The notes: generated from the letters alone by a model not told the origin. Counted from the stretch's first letter, positions 18,401 through 26,461 are shown. The stretch: DNA of 64,000 nt from Candidatus Hydrogenedentota bacterium (GCA_029556545.1 JAKQEQ010000193.1:62001-126000), one strand, 5' to 3'. Program-made: numbers and translations.

Positions 18401-21229
18401 AGCCCGCCCGTGGCACACGCCGGACCGGACCAGACCGCCGCTGTCGGCGCTACCGTGACCCTGGACGGCAGCGGCAGTTGCGACGTGGACGGCGCGCCCC
18501 CCGGCGGCCTGCGATTCTCCTGGTCCTTCGTGTCGCGCCCGGCGGGCAGCGCGGCGGCGCTCGCGGGCGCGGCCACGGCCCGGCCCACCTTCGTGGCGGA
18601 CCTGGCCGGCGATTACGTCGTGCGGCTGGTGGTTAACGACGGTACAGTGGACAGCCAGCCGGACACCGTGGTCGTCAGCACCTCCAACACGCGCCCCGTG
18701 GCGAACGCCGGACCGGACCAGACCGCGCGCGTCGGGGACATGGTCACCCTCGACGGCGGCGCCAGTTCGGACGCGGACCAGGACCCGTTGACCTTCGCAT
18801 GGCGCTTCAATTCGCGCCCGAGCGGGAGCGCCGCGGTTCTAAGCGACCCGACGGCGGTCCGCCCGTCGTTCACGATGGACGTGCCGGGAACCTATGTCGC
18901 GCAACTGATCGTCAATGACGGCAGGGTGGACAGCCTGCCCGATACCGTGAGCATCAGCACCCAGAACGGCGCGCCGGTCGCGAACGCCGGGCCCGATCAG
19001 CGGGCGCAAGTGGGCCAGACCGTCACGCTTGACGGCAGCGCCAGCAGCGACCCGGACAATGACGAACTGACCTTCTCGTGGAGTTTTACGTCCCGCCCCG
19101 CAGGCAGCACGGCCACGCTTGCCAATCCGAACGCCGTCGCGCCCTTGTTCATCGTGGATACCGCAGGCGACTACATCATCCAGTTGATCGTCAACGACGG
19201 TGCGACGAACAGTGTGCCCGATACCGTGACGGTCACGACCCGGAACGGTGCGCCCGTCGCGAACGCGGGCGCGAACCAGACGGCGCGCGTGGGGGAAACT
19301 GTTCTGCTCAACGGCAGCGCCAGTTCCGACCCCGACGATGATCCGCTTACCTATGCCTGGAGCTTTGTCTCGCGCCCGGCCAACAGCGGCGCCGTCCTGC
19401 TGAACGCGAACACTGTCCGGCCCAGTTTCGTGATCGACGAACCCGGAGACTACCTGGTGCGGCTCGTCGTGAACGACGGCCTCGTGAACAGCGCGCCGGC
19501 CACCGTCCAAATCACGACGCTTAACAGTCCGCCCGTCGCGAACGCCGGGCCGAATCAAACCCGCGGCTTGACCGAGGCCACCGTGCTCGACGGCAGCGGA
19601 AGCTACGACGTCGACCGCGATCAACTCACCTATCAGTGGAGTTTCACGTCGCGGCCCGCCGGCAGCGCCGCCGTCCTCGAGGGCGCGAATACCGTCAACC
19701 CGCAATTCGTCGTCGATGTCGCCGGCGAATACGTCGTCCAACTCGTCGTGAACGACGGCCGCGTGGACAGCGCGCCGGCCACCGTGCGGATTACCACGGA
19801 GAACAGCGCCCCCGTCGCCGTCGCGGGACGCGACGCCTCGGCCAAAGTCGGGGATACGGTCCAACTCGACGGCAGCGGCAGCTACGACGTGGACGGCGAC
19901 CCGCTCACCTACTCGTGGAGTTTCGCCAGCCGCCCGGAGGGCAGCGCCGCGGCCCTCGTCGACGCCAACACCGCGACGCCCCGTTTCCAGGTCGATGTCC
20001 AGGGCGACTACGTGCTGCGACTCGTGGTCTCGGACGGCACGCGAAGCAGCGCCCCCGCTCTGGTTACCGTCAGCACTATCAACAGCGCGCCCGTCGCCAA
20101 CGCCGGACCGGACCAGACCAAGTTGGTCGGCCAGACCGCGTCCCTGGACGGACGCGGCAGCTTTGACGCCGACGGCGACCCGCTCACGTATGCGTGGTCC
20201 TTCGCGTCGCGTCCCGCCGGCAGCGCGGCCACGCTCACGAACGCGAATCAGGCGATAGCCTCGTTCGTCGTCGATGCGCCGGGCTCGTATGTCGCGCAGT
20301 TGGTCGTGAATGACGGCTCGGTCAGCAGCGCGCCCGACACGACGGTGGTGACGACGACGAACAGCAAGCCCGTGGCGAACGCGGGAGTCGACATCTCGGC
20401 GGTCGTCGGGCAAACCGTCCAATTGGACGGCCGCGGCAGTTCGGACGCCGACCGCGATACGCTCACGTATCGGTGGAGCCTGACTTCGAGACCCACCGGA
20501 AGCAGCGCGGTGCTCGTGAATGACACGCAGGCGCGCCCCTACCTGACGCTCGACTTGTTCGGGCGCTACGTGGCGCAATTGATCGTCAACGACGGCAGGG
20601 TGGACAGCACGCCGGACACCGTCTCGGTCATCGCCACGGACATGGAAGGCGGATGCACCAACCCGCCGGAACCGCCCGACAGCATCACCGCTAGTGACGG
20701 GTTCTTCCCCGACCGCGTCGAGATCTTCTGGTCCGCCGCGCCCGGCGCGACGGAATATCGCGTGTATCGCAGCCCATCGAACGACCCCGTGACGGCCGCG
20801 CCGGTCTCCGGCTGGATGAACGCCCTCGTGTTCTCCGATGCCTCCGCCGCGCCCGCGGACAGCGGCGGCTGCGGCGGTTGCGGCGGCGCGACCGGGCCCG
20901 GGCCGACATATTTCTACTGGGTGCGCGCGCGCAGCGCTGAGAATTGCGCCAGCGGTCTTGCCGGACCGGTGGTGGGATACACGGCTTCGGCAAAGGGATG
21001 GTTCCTGCCCGTGCCGCTGCATCTCCCGACGATCCCGGGACTGACGCGCATGGATGGGGATGGCGCGGACGTTCCCGGTGGCACGCTGTATGTCCGCCTG
21101 CCTGCCGCGGCGACTGTCGGCGACTCGCTGGTGTTCCTCGCAGCGGGCACGACGCTGCTCCTCGTCGCCCGGCGGCGACGCCAGACTGCATCCGCGCGAC
21201 CCGCTCCCGGTCGCAAGACCGGCACATGA
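12428..21229 (+). CDS. Giant surface protein with CARDB-like domain, eleven PKD repeats and C-terminal membrane anchor
   Basis: A 2,933-residue exported protein. A signal peptide lies at about residues 14-36 (TVPAAVCLLLAGIAASG). Four beta modules with the core LPAGWTFDS and SFTYRVN are found at about 37-155, 185-305, 325-445 and 1157-1290, the first three separated by (GE)n linkers. A CARDB-like domain (about 450-560) includes VGEYWVIVVTDDGDAVAESN. A carboxypeptidase-regulatory-like segment lies near 880-960 (VAHDAAVVLRD-type strands, FFEGIAGGPYNFEVRTPDHG). Eleven PKD repeats cover 1711-2738, then comes an Fn3-like module (EIFWSAAPGATEYRVYRS). The end has a hydrophobic stretch (SLVFLAAGTTLLLVA) followed by RRRR, a sorting-signal-like arrangement. 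GTG 12428 or ATG 12434 may start it. A structural or adhesive role is inferred; no catalytic site was found. Confidence 0.85.
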   Translation: MLMDAALRPRKGSFLLTVPAAVCLLLAGIAASGQETVLTLQRVVEGNGTYLPGSAVDFTVTFDKSGPDDVTQLGLEETIPDGWTFDSLQAGALPEVSPMPGDSGTLSFAYFAVPALPASFTYRLNAPADATGPQQISGVALYGTGGPPLQADPVLTTIDEGTAGEGEGEGEGEGEGEGEGEELVLARFVPAGEYNPGGRLDIRVTLLYGGAETVTSLALAETLPAGWSFHSLVSGAMPQFAPAVGTTGTIDFGWLLIPSFPATFTYRVNVPSGAAGTQVISGQAAYRTTGDEMFSNVVVTDVPEGPPASEGEGEGEGEGAGNMALSRVPVGGPAYSPGAAVDLTVTLSYGLADAVTALALEETLPAGWTFDSITSGSGANINPAAGSSGTLQFLWVVVPAFPITFTYRVNAPAGATGDHTVSGVIIYRTTGDELRTDPVLTVLEEAQDPNLLPVAVEPQEQAYAGQPIVVRWIVTNASNSPAPATWQECAYLSMDDQPGDDLLLGCVTRERDAGPGETYEVRAEFPLPAVDVGEYWVIVVTDDGDAVAESNEDDNVIVSAPITIETVNYAATVTTSVTKAAAGTTVPLTGEAHFLASGAPAPNVPVAVDVEVRGIHRVFTVQTNGSGQFSLTFTPLAAEAGAYTVGAKHPGIVVTPIQDTFTLAGLALDRPVAAFDLAPGIPVEAVFELRNLGDTPLTGLSASVAGSPANVTVHAEVDPDLPPLGSGTVMVTLDALNDSVTTGQATLTVSTSEGATVAQEIQFRVLPAAVDLQAAHVPLRAGAAAGAQTLYSFQLTNAGGATAAGLTVSPPASLPWVHVVAPSRPVDLFPGESVEVTVQCLAPAGQPTGVVSGQLTFLFNEGQSRVMTLQIRVSATDAGDLYVWVKDDFGAVADAAVVLRDPFTGGETATQTTSATGSAFFEGIAGGPYNFEVRTPDHGDYYGATEVRRGAARHEEVRLHRDLVQQEWTALLPFDGGAIHYAADNRLAATLGPALVMDPPLVDLRAMRDPTTQIEITVVNQGLASAHGVRLLLANHPRFVFQTLTTELGSLTPGGIVRVPVLVTDTAFGLGDIADDCSVVEPSGVIYYWDQDDAPDWRREPAALRLPMAVCPDAPPAFGLLTMDTADMSAYTTRPVFRVGLGCAPDSGEETVITLTRTPSGGGVYTPGGAVDLTIELSATGGKTITGLGVEENLPAGWTFDSVVGGSSPPPLTSPAGTEGTLAFAWIFVPPRDQFPINFTYRVNVPPGATGVQTVSGEGIYYTDGPELRTGVVTTDLTPVGKSMMTAARPTGRLKADASEEPCVAAEFQVAAAAVLPGRSFEAALALANDVPDEDLLNVRIDLIVRDEAGVNVTDRFTVAVDVLEGLPDLAGGGDLESGADAVVRWRVTPLAAAAGANVRAYQVGGRARFRVSGVSVTLPFYPEVLLVHPQASLQGTLFFPDETYADDPATAEVEAADPFEAALLLRNTGVGNAYGVTAFGLTPQVTHIDDGLLQPFELIATYANHDPVTTALAATLGNVAPQAAAAATWTLAGAYTGYMGGLDVLIAREDPEGRAFVAPLSITQTYNLVRVVRADLPTDDGVPDFLLNEVPDAVPDLLHTSTGQQIFVSNVSNAQLGPAEKQAKLFYRLIAGMPAAWGYVAVDNPVPDTYVVGRVFRDDGRVLPPENCWLTRRTVRVSGGGTATQSRLHLLDYGGPGAYLVNFKSTVEEDEPPIADAGPGQNAYLGDVVTLDGSGSSDPNEDFLIYVWTFQQRPDGSTAAFDDHNAVTPNFTVDARGDYVIHLQVSDGLLDSPLATVTVRALNRAPIAHAGPDQTPVVGATVQLDGRGSYDADGDSLTYAWTFAQLPAESAAAFDNAASATPSFTVDAPGVYVARLVVNDGFENSVADSVVITTGNRLPVAVAGSPQTVAVGSTVTLDGSGSYDPDAGDEITFLWSFVSRPSGSAAELSGATSVHPQFTVDAPGDYVVQLVVHDGQDASLPDTVTISTQNSPPVAHAGPDQTAAVGATVTLDGSGSCDVDGAPPGGLRFSWSFVSRPAGSAAALAGAATARPTFVADLAGDYVVRLVVNDGTVDSQPDTVVVSTSNTRPVANAGPDQTARVGDMVTLDGGASSDADQDPLTFAWRFNSRPSGSAAVLSDPTAVRPSFTMDVPGTYVAQLIVNDGRVDSLPDTVSISTQNGAPVANAGPDQRAQVGQTVTLDGSASSDPDNDELTFSWSFTSRPAGSTATLANPNAVAPLFIVDTAGDYIIQLIVNDGATNSVPDTVTVTTRNGAPVANAGANQTARVGETVLLNGSASSDPDDDPLTYAWSFVSRPANSGAVLLNANTVRPSFVIDEPGDYLVRLVVNDGLVNSAPATVQITTLNSPPVANAGPNQTRGLTEATVLDGSGSYDVDRDQLTYQWSFTSRPAGSAAVLEGANTVNPQFVVDVAGEYVVQLVVNDGRVDSAPATVRITTENSAPVAVAGRDASAKVGDTVQLDGSGSYDVDGDPLTYSWSFASRPEGSAAALVDANTATPRFQVDVQGDYVLRLVVSDGTRSSAPALVTVSTINSAPVANAGPDQTKLVGQTASLDGRGSFDADGDPLTYAWSFASRPAGSAATLTNANQAIASFVVDAPGSYVAQLVVNDGSVSSAPDTTVVTTTNSKPVANAGVDISAVVGQTVQLDGRGSSDADRDTLTYRWSLTSRPTGSSAVLVNDTQARPYLTLDLFGRYVAQLIVNDGRVDSTPDTVSVIATDMEGGCTNPPEPPDSITASDGFFPDRVEIFWSAAPGATEYRVYRSPSNDPVTAAPVSGWMNALVFSDASAAPADSGGCGGCGGATGPGPTYFYWVRARSAENCASGLAGPVVGYTASAKGWFLPVPLHLPTIPGLTRMDGDGADVPGGTLYVRLPAAATVGDSLVFLAAGTTLLLVARRRRQTASARPAPGRKTGT
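17558..20641 (+). repeat. Eleven tandem PKD-domain coding repeats
   Basis: Eleven units of about 93 codons (roughly 280 bases) each encode PVANAGPDQT, LDGSGSYDVDGDPLTY-W-F and YVVQLVVNDG segments, separated by T-x-N linkers. Units differ at many positions, so this is an old protein-domain array and not a recent DNA amplification. The most divergent unit is the first (DEPPIADAG, DPNEDFLIYVW). Confidence 0.9.
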
Positions 21230-21260
21230 ACACGGACGCCAGTTACGCTGCTCCAAGTTT

Positions 21261-21283
21261 CCATATCGTCCATACCGTCCATC
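21261..21283. repeat. Degenerate 9-base tandem repeat (CCATATCGT-like)
   Basis: CCATATCGT, CCATACCGT and CCATC follow each other in the 88-base gap between the giant protein gene and the enoyl-CoA hydratase gene. A closely related 9-mer array occurs at 28977-29003. Confidence 0.55.
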
Positions 21284-21317
21284 ATCTTCCCCAACGCCAC
21301 AACCGAGGGAATTCCTC

Positions 21318-22145
21318 ATGGACTACCGCGAAATCCTCTACGAAGTCAGTGATCGCGTCGCCACCATCACCCTGAATCGCCCCGAAAAACTGAACGCCTG
21401 GACCTTCTCGATGGAGCGCGAGTGGCGTCACGCGTTGGCGGACGCCGCGCAACGCGCGGACGTGCGCGCCATCATTCTTACCGGCGCGGGCCGCGGCTTC
21501 TGCGCCGGCGCGGATTTCGGCCTCCTGAGCAGCCTCCAGGACGGCACTTTCGATTCGAGCGAGGTCCCGTTCGACAATGAACCGTCCGCCACGGATCAGA
21601 AAGTTCGCGACGACTTCCGCAAGCCCTACACGTTCCCGCCCGGGATTCGCAAGCCGATCATCGCGGCCATCAACGGCCCGGTCTATGGGCTCGGACTTGT
21701 CCACGCGCTGTTCTGTGACGTGCGCTTCGCGAGCGAACAGGCGACGTTCAGCACGGCCTTCGTGAATCGCGGTCTCATCGCCGAGCACGGCATCGCCTGG
21801 ATACTGCCGCGACTCGTCGGCCTCGAAAACGCACTCGACCTCCTGCTGTCGGGCCGGAAAGTGGACGCCGCCGAGGCGCTGCGCATGGGCCTCGTCAGCC
21901 GCGTGGTCGCACCGGAGGCGCTGCTGCCGGAAGCACGGAGCTACGCGCGGCAATTGGCCACGCTCAGTTCGCCGCGATCGATGGCGGTCATCAAGCGCCA
22001 GGTCTGGGACGGCTTGCTCATGGGGCTCGGGCCCGCCACGGACATCGCGATTCAGGAAATGCTCGAAAGTTTCGGCGCGGACGACTTCCGCGAGGGCGTG
22101 CTTTCGTTCCTCGAAAAGCGGACCCCAAACTTCACAGGCGAATAA
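21318..22145 (+). CDS. Enoyl-CoA hydratase/isomerase family protein
   Basis: A 275-residue cytoplasmic crotonase-fold enzyme. The N-terminus VATITLNRPEKLNAW is the family's first strand-turn. AIILTGAGRGFCAGADF supplies the first oxyanion-hole backbone and KPIIAAINGPVYGLGL the second. The usual active-site region follows (FVNRGLIAEHGIAWILPRLVG), then ALDLLLSGRKVDAAEALRMG. The start at 21318 has a GAGGGA site 7 bases upstream; the frame is open further upstream but that part overlaps the PKD gene. Hydration of enoyl-CoA in fatty-acid or amino-acid oxidation is likely; the exact substrate cannot be read. No other beta-oxidation genes are nearby. Confidence 0.9.
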   Translation: MDYREILYEVSDRVATITLNRPEKLNAWTFSMEREWRHALADAAQRADVRAIILTGAGRGFCAGADFGLLSSLQDGTFDSSEVPFDNEPSATDQKVRDDFRKPYTFPPGIRKPIIAAINGPVYGLGLVHALFCDVRFASEQATFSTAFVNRGLIAEHGIAWILPRLVGLENALDLLLSGRKVDAAEALRMGLVSRVVAPEALLPEARSYARQLATLSSPRSMAVIKRQVWDGLLMGLGPATDIAIQEMLESFGADDFREGVLSFLEKRTPNFTGE

Positions 22146-22160
22146 GCAACCCTCGCTGCG

Positions 22161-23207
22161 TTACGCGGACTTCCGCCGCCCCCAGGGCGTGTCTTCGTAG
22201 CGCGTAATCTGCACGCCCCGCGCTTCCCGCCAGCGCGTACCGTCCGCCAGCACGGCCTCCCACCCGTACCCGCCCGTCTCGCAGTTGACCGTGATGATCT
22301 TCGCGCCTTTTGGGACGCGGTTCGCCCCGTAAGCCGCGTGGCCCGTCGCGCGGCCATACACCAGGTCGACGCCGTCCAGGCAGCAGGAAAAGTCATTGAT
22401 GTGGTCGTGGCCGCAGAAGCACGCCCGCACCACCTCCAGGTCCTTCAGCAACCCAAAAGTCGATCCGTCCTCCTCCTCGAAGGCCACGCTCTCGAAGCGG
22501 ACCCCCGAAGCGCACCCCCCGTTCCACAGGTCGTCATACTGCTTCAGTGGAATATGGAACAGCGCGAAAGCATGCGGAGCGACGGGCGCTGCTTCCGTGG
22601 CGGCCACCGCGTCCAGCCACGCGTGCTGGTCCTGCCCCAAGCCGAGATCGTTCGAATTCAGGCACACGAGGTCCCAGACCGGCGCACCGGACCGGTCCGT
22701 CACGTGCACCGTATAGTTCCCGCCGCCCGGACCGCCCCGATACAGGGAATGGGGCCCGTTCGTGAATGCTTCATGCCCCGCTTTGTAGTCGTCCAGCTTA
22801 TCGTGATTGCCCCACGTGAAGAGCCACGGCACGCCGAGCGCGCTGATCTGCTCGATACCGAAACGCATGAATTCCTCGCCGCGACCGTAGGGATTGTCCT
22901 GCCAGAGATCCCCCGTGACGAGGAGGAGGTCGGGCCGCGCAAGCTCCACCAGCCGAGCCAAGTCATTGATGGTCTTCTCATCCCGCCCTGGCCGCGGGTG
23001 AGGCATGAAGAAATGGATGTCCGTCAACTGCAACATACGGAAATCCGACGGGTTTTCAATTTCGAGGATGGCCGCCGTCGCCGGGTTGCCGTCCCACCGT
23101 TCCATGCCCACGCGCCAAACCCGCTGGGCCTCAGCCGCGTCCCCGAGCGCCAACGCGCCGGTCGTCACGGCCGCGAGGAATTCTCGACGATTCATCTCCT
23201 GCTCCAA
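22161..23207 (-). CDS. Tat-exported calcineurin-like metallophosphoesterase
   Basis: A 348-residue protein. The N-terminal NRREFLAAVTTGALALG is a twin-arginine signal, so it acts in the periplasm. The phosphoesterase motifs are in order: DIHFF (Asp and His ligands) near 62, LLVTGDLWQDNPYG near 93, TWGNHDKLDDY near 130, FHIPLK near 218 and CFCGHDHINDF near 262. These form the binuclear metal site of the Icc/PhoD-like group. The sequence resembles predicted phosphohydrolases and purple acid phosphatase relatives. The start may be MEQE (23207) or MNRRE (23195). It converges with the hydratase gene, 15 bases apart. Confidence 0.9.
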   Translation of the reverse strand: MEQEMNRREFLAAVTTGALALGDAAEAQRVWRVGMERWDGNPATAAILEIENPSDFRMLQLTDIHFFMPHPRPGRDEKTINDLARLVELARPDLLLVTGDLWQDNPYGRGEEFMRFGIEQISALGVPWLFTWGNHDKLDDYKAGHEAFTNGPHSLYRGGPGGGNYTVHVTDRSGAPVWDLVCLNSNDLGLGQDQHAWLDAVAATEAAPVAPHAFALFHIPLKQYDDLWNGGCASGVRFESVAFEEEDGSTFGLLKDLEVVRACFCGHDHINDFSCCLDGVDLVYGRATGHAAYGANRVPKGAKIITVNCETGGYGWEAVLADGTRWREARGVQITRYEDTPWGRRKSA

Positions 23208-23320
23208 TTCAGACTGCTAACCGCCTGCATACCGTTCTTTTACCGCAAAACAGTAAGAAAATGCAAATTCATTCCCCATTTTCTTGCCATTTGCCCCCCC
23301 CGACTCGTACACTGGCGCCC

Positions 23321-24217
23321 ATGTCTTCCCGAGAGAGAATGACGAAACACGGCGTGCCGTTGACGCCCGTTCCGCGCCGTATCCCCGGCGACGGCGGCGT
23401 CGGCATAAACGTCTGGGACTACGGCGGCGACGGCGCGCCGTTGTTGCTGTGTCATTGCACCGGCGGCCTCGCGCGCGTGTGGGACCCCGTGGTGGCACGG
23501 CTCGGCGGGCGGTTTCGCGTGTTCGCGGTGGACTCCCGCGGCCACGGGGACTCGGACCGGCCCGAGGCGCGCGACGCCTACGAGTGGATACGCTCAGGGC
23601 GCGACCTGCTGGCGGCTCTGGACGCTCTGGGCCTCGGACCGGGCACGATTGCCGCGGGCCACTCCGCCGGCGGCGCGCACATCGCCTACGCGGAGATGCT
23701 GCGTCCCGGGACCTTCGGGCGCGTGCTGCTCATCGAGCCGATCATCGGCCCCCGCGAGGTCTTCCACGGAAACCCCTTGTTGGCCGAGACCGCGCGGCGG
23801 CGCAGGAACGTCTTCGCGAGCCGCGACGAAGCCCGCGCCCGTTTCGCGGCGAAAGCGCCCAAGAAATCCTGGCATCCCGAGGCCCTCGACGCCTACGTCG
23901 CCTACGGCCTCAGAGACCTGCCCGAAGGCGGCGTCGCCCTCAAGCTGCCCGGTTCTATCGAGGCCTTTGTCTACGAACTCGGCGGCGCCTGCGACGTGTT
24001 CGATCGGCTCCACGAACTCCGGTTCCCGGCGCTCCTCGTGGCGGGAACCGCAAGTTACGGTCCCGCCCTGATCGCGGCCCAGCACGAGCGGCTGCCCCAT
24101 GCCGAGCAGATGTTGATCGACGGCGCGGGCCACTTCCTGCCCCAGGAAAGACCCGACGACGTCGCGCGGCTGATACGGGACTGGTTCGCGGGCGCGACGC
24201 TGACGAAAAGGACGTAA
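23321..24217 (+). CDS. Alpha/beta-fold hydrolase
   Basis: A 298-residue hydrolase. The oxyanion region is LLLCHCTGGLARVWDPV, the nucleophile elbow is AAGHSAGGAHIAY (Ser) and the catalytic histidine lies in DGAGHFLPQERP. The strand FRVFAVDSRGHGDSDRPEA is typical of haloalkane-dehalogenase and esterase relatives. The start MSSRER at 23321 is preferred; the frame extends 20 codons upstream into the promoter region shared with the divergent phosphoesterase. There is no signal peptide, so it is cytoplasmic. The substrate is unknown. Confidence 0.87.
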   Translation: MSSRERMTKHGVPLTPVPRRIPGDGGVGINVWDYGGDGAPLLLCHCTGGLARVWDPVVARLGGRFRVFAVDSRGHGDSDRPEARDAYEWIRSGRDLLAALDALGLGPGTIAAGHSAGGAHIAYAEMLRPGTFGRVLLIEPIIGPREVFHGNPLLAETARRRRNVFASRDEARARFAAKAPKKSWHPEALDAYVAYGLRDLPEGGVALKLPGSIEAFVYELGGACDVFDRLHELRFPALLVAGTASYGPALIAAQHERLPHAEQMLIDGAGHFLPQERPDDVARLIRDWFAGATLTKRT

Positions 24218-24353
24218 GCGACCTGAAGGACCCAAAGGACAAGCGAACATTCTATGCCGCGCCGGCGCATGCCGCGCCGCATGGCCCCTAAATGCCCGTT
24301 CTTGCTTCGCTTCTCGCCGCGCATCTCGCCCCGCGCGCACGGCATTCTTGTCG

Positions 24354-24380
24354 CTTTGGTCCCTTTGGTCCTTTTGGTCC
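24354..24380. repeat. 9-base tandem repeat CTTTGGTCC x3
   Basis: CTTTGGTCC, CTTTGGTCC and TTTTGGTCC stand in tandem between two convergent genes. A partial inverted counterpart, ACCTGAAGGACCCAAAGGAC, lies at 24222-24241 just after the hydrolase stop, so the gap is flanked by oppositely oriented copies of a GGACC(C)AAAGG motif. The rest of the 184-base gap shows no gene. Confidence 0.55.
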
Positions 24381-24401
24381 CTTCTTCACGCCTTCGCGCG
24401 T

Positions 24402-25394
24402 CTACCACCCGTAATGCGCCACCCGCGGCATCGGTGCGCCCTCGCGCTGCAAGTGCCGCAACTCCCGGTAGCTGATCAGTTCCACGCCCTGCTCGCGGAT
24501 ATACGCCAGCGTTTCCGGCTGCATGAAAAACTCGGTGTCCGCCGTGCGCCGCGCCCACGAACCCGTGGTCGCGCGCATCTCGGGCGTGTCCTGTCCGCAG
24601 TGAATGTAAATCTCGCTGACCTTGCCCGCCGGCAACTCGCGAATGCGCTTCTTCCAGAACGCCTCGGTCGCTTCGAGGCTCGGCGGTTCGTCCAGGTACA
24701 ACTTGTCCGGGCACAGCACGCCGAACTCGTCGGCCATGTCGCGCAGGTATCCGCCGAGCAGCTTGGTCATCACGTCGCGGCCCGCCATCCTGCACGGCAA
24801 CCGAAAATCGCGCGCCACGCGCAGATACGCCTCGTGGAACTTCGGGTTGTATTGCAGCGTGCCCATGTGCGAGTCGATATGCGTCACGTCGATCCCCGCC
24901 GCCAGCGCCTTCTCGACCTGCGCCCGCGCCTCGCGTTCCGCCTCCTCCGGTTTCGCGAACGAGTAGACCCAGCCCACGTCGGGATGCATATACCCCAGCT
25001 TGTCGACCAATCCCGGCGCCGCCTCACTCCCCAGCACCGGCCCCCACTTATACGCGCCCCACTCGCTCGTGTGCGTCAGATGCACCCCGATGTTCGCCTG
25101 CGGATGTTTCCGCGCGAACGACGCCGCCAGCGGAAGCCACGGACACGGGACCATTACCGTCGCCGAGGTCACCGCGCCCGCGCGCAGCACGTCGATAGTC
25201 CCCTCGGTCGCGGCCTGGTTCATCCCGAAATCGTCGGCGTTGATGATCAGCACCCGCGCGTCCGGCGGAAACCCGAGCCGCTCGACCAGACTAGGTTGCG
25301 GCGTCTCCGCGACAGCCCAAGCCGTCGCCAACGTGACGGCCATCAACACGAGTGAAGATCGGATCGGCTGAATAATGCGGCGTGAAAGAGCCAT
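24402..25394 (-). CDS. ChbG/YdjC-like carbohydrate deacetylase, exported
   Basis: A 330-residue enzyme with an N-terminal signal (IRSSLVLMAVTLATAWAVAE). Family signatures: VLIINADDFGMNQAATEGT, with the Asp pair of the metal site, IGVHLTHTSEW and THIDSHMGTLQYNP, holding the metal-binding histidines. YdjC-family enzymes remove acetyl groups from N-acetylated oligosaccharides such as chitobiose. Export suggests it acts on glycans outside the cytoplasm. It lies 93 bases downstream of the DUF6807 gene and 1 kb from GH4 on the same strand, so a three-gene carbohydrate operon is likely. Confidence 0.88.
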   Translation of the reverse strand: MALSRRIIQPIRSSLVLMAVTLATAWAVAETPQPSLVERLGFPPDARVLIINADDFGMNQAATEGTIDVLRAGAVTSATVMVPCPWLPLAASFARKHPQANIGVHLTHTSEWGAYKWGPVLGSEAAPGLVDKLGYMHPDVGWVYSFAKPEEAEREARAQVEKALAAGIDVTHIDSHMGTLQYNPKFHEAYLRVARDFRLPCRMAGRDVMTKLLGGYLRDMADEFGVLCPDKLYLDEPPSLEATEAFWKKRIRELPAGKVSEIYIHCGQDTPEMRATTGSWARRTADTEFFMQPETLAYIREQGVELISYRELRHLQREGAPMPRVAHYGW

Positions 25395-25487
25395 GCGCTT
25401 GCTTCCTCTCTTGCTTTGGTGCCGTGGCTTATGGACTCGATTGCCGCGCGGCGGGTTTCCGTGCGGGATCAGTCGCCGGTCGCGCCC

Positions 25488-26390
25488 CTACTCCGCGGCG
25501 TACGCCTCGAAAAGGTCCGCAAGCCCGGCCTGCTCGATGTCCCCGGCGAAGACCGCGACGCGATAGTGCAGCGTCAGCGGGTCGCCTTCCGGCAAATCGA
25601 GCTTGCCCCCCTCGATCCAGTACATCGGCGTCGGCGAAAAGAAGCCGTAATCGCGCGTGAACCACTTGCTCGGGTACCAGCGGTTCCCCGGATGCTGGAA
25701 GATGGCCATGCCCTCGGTTACGCCGTCGCGCGTTCCGTAATAGGCGCACCACGGGGACGCCGCGCCGTAGGTCTCCGCCTCGCCCCGTTTACCTTCGGCG
25801 TTGACGAGCACCCCGCCGGACGTGACGCTCAGTTCGGGGACCATGCGCCCCGCGAATAACGAGTGGTTCGACTGTTGGACTTGCACGGCCGTCAGCGGCG
25901 TGAGCGTGATCTCGAAATCGATAAGCCGCAGGTCGTTTCGCGGCGCGCGTATCGTTATGCGCCGTGTGTCGCGGATCACCGGCGGCTTCTCCGGCTGCCG
26001 CCACAGGCACACGTCCGTGAACACGACCGCCTCCCCCGACGCGATTTCGATCTTCGGCCCTTCCGAGACTATCTGCCCCGTTTCATTCGCTTCCTGCCAG
26101 TAATTGCCCCAATACCCCGCGCCGAACACCTTGTCGCAGCCGAAGAACAACGAATGATGGTGCGGCCACGGCTGCGACGATTCCGTAGTCACCGATTTCT
26201 GAGACGCCGGTCCGTTCACGGGAAAGAAATACGGGTATTTCTGATCGTGCGCGAATGTGTAGCACGTGACGATCTCGCCGCCCGCCCGCACCACCACCTG
26301 ATCGCCCTTGATGCCCGCCTCGAGCGGTGTCCCGCCCCCGCACACCGCGGCGGCAACCAAGCCAACTATCCCAACGGCAAAGCATCCCAT
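25488..26390 (-). CDS. PmoA/DUF6807 family secreted protein
   Basis: A 300-residue protein with a signal or membrane anchor at residues 2-20 (GCFAVGIVGLVAAAVCGGG). YPYFFPVNGP followed by SSQPWPHHHSLFFG is the hallmark of the DUF6807 family, often labelled PmoA in PVC genomes. Later WCAYYGTRDGVTEGMAIF and YGFFSPTPMYW belong to the same beta-rich fold. Its function is not established; genomic neighbours are usually carbohydrate enzymes, as here. The start is set at 26390 because the longer frame begins inside the hexamer repeat (it would add an Arg-Thr run). Confidence 0.8.
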   Translation of the reverse strand: MGCFAVGIVGLVAAAVCGGGTPLEAGIKGDQVVVRAGGEIVTCYTFAHDQKYPYFFPVNGPASQKSVTTESSQPWPHHHSLFFGCDKVFGAGYWGNYWQEANETGQIVSEGPKIEIASGEAVVFTDVCLWRQPEKPPVIRDTRRITIRAPRNDLRLIDFEITLTPLTAVQVQQSNHSLFAGRMVPELSVTSGGVLVNAEGKRGEAETYGAASPWCAYYGTRDGVTEGMAIFQHPGNRWYPSKWFTRDYGFFSPTPMYWIEGGKLDLPEGDPLTLHYRVAVFAGDIEQAGLADLFEAYAAE

Positions 26391-26406
26391 GACCCAACCT
26401 CCGTTC

Positions 26407-26448
26407 GTTCTCGTTCTCGTTCTCGTTCTCGTTCTCGTAATCGTAATC
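26407..26448. repeat. Hexamer microsatellite (GTTCTC)5(GTAATC)2
   Basis: Five GTTCTC units (26407-26436) are followed by two GTAATC units (26437-26448). The array fills most of the 71-base gap between the GH4 stop and the DUF6807 start, so it lies in the leader of the latter. It has the same period and CTCGTN core as the array at 33014-33059. Confidence 0.85.
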
Positions 26449-26461
26449 GATCCCCCCGCCC

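Noticed and set aside
18839-21319. 826-codon minus-strand frame opposite the PKD repeats
   Set aside because: It mirrors the repetitive plus-strand coding sequence; composition is Arg/Val/Asp-rich with no domain, as expected of an antisense shadow in high-GC DNA.
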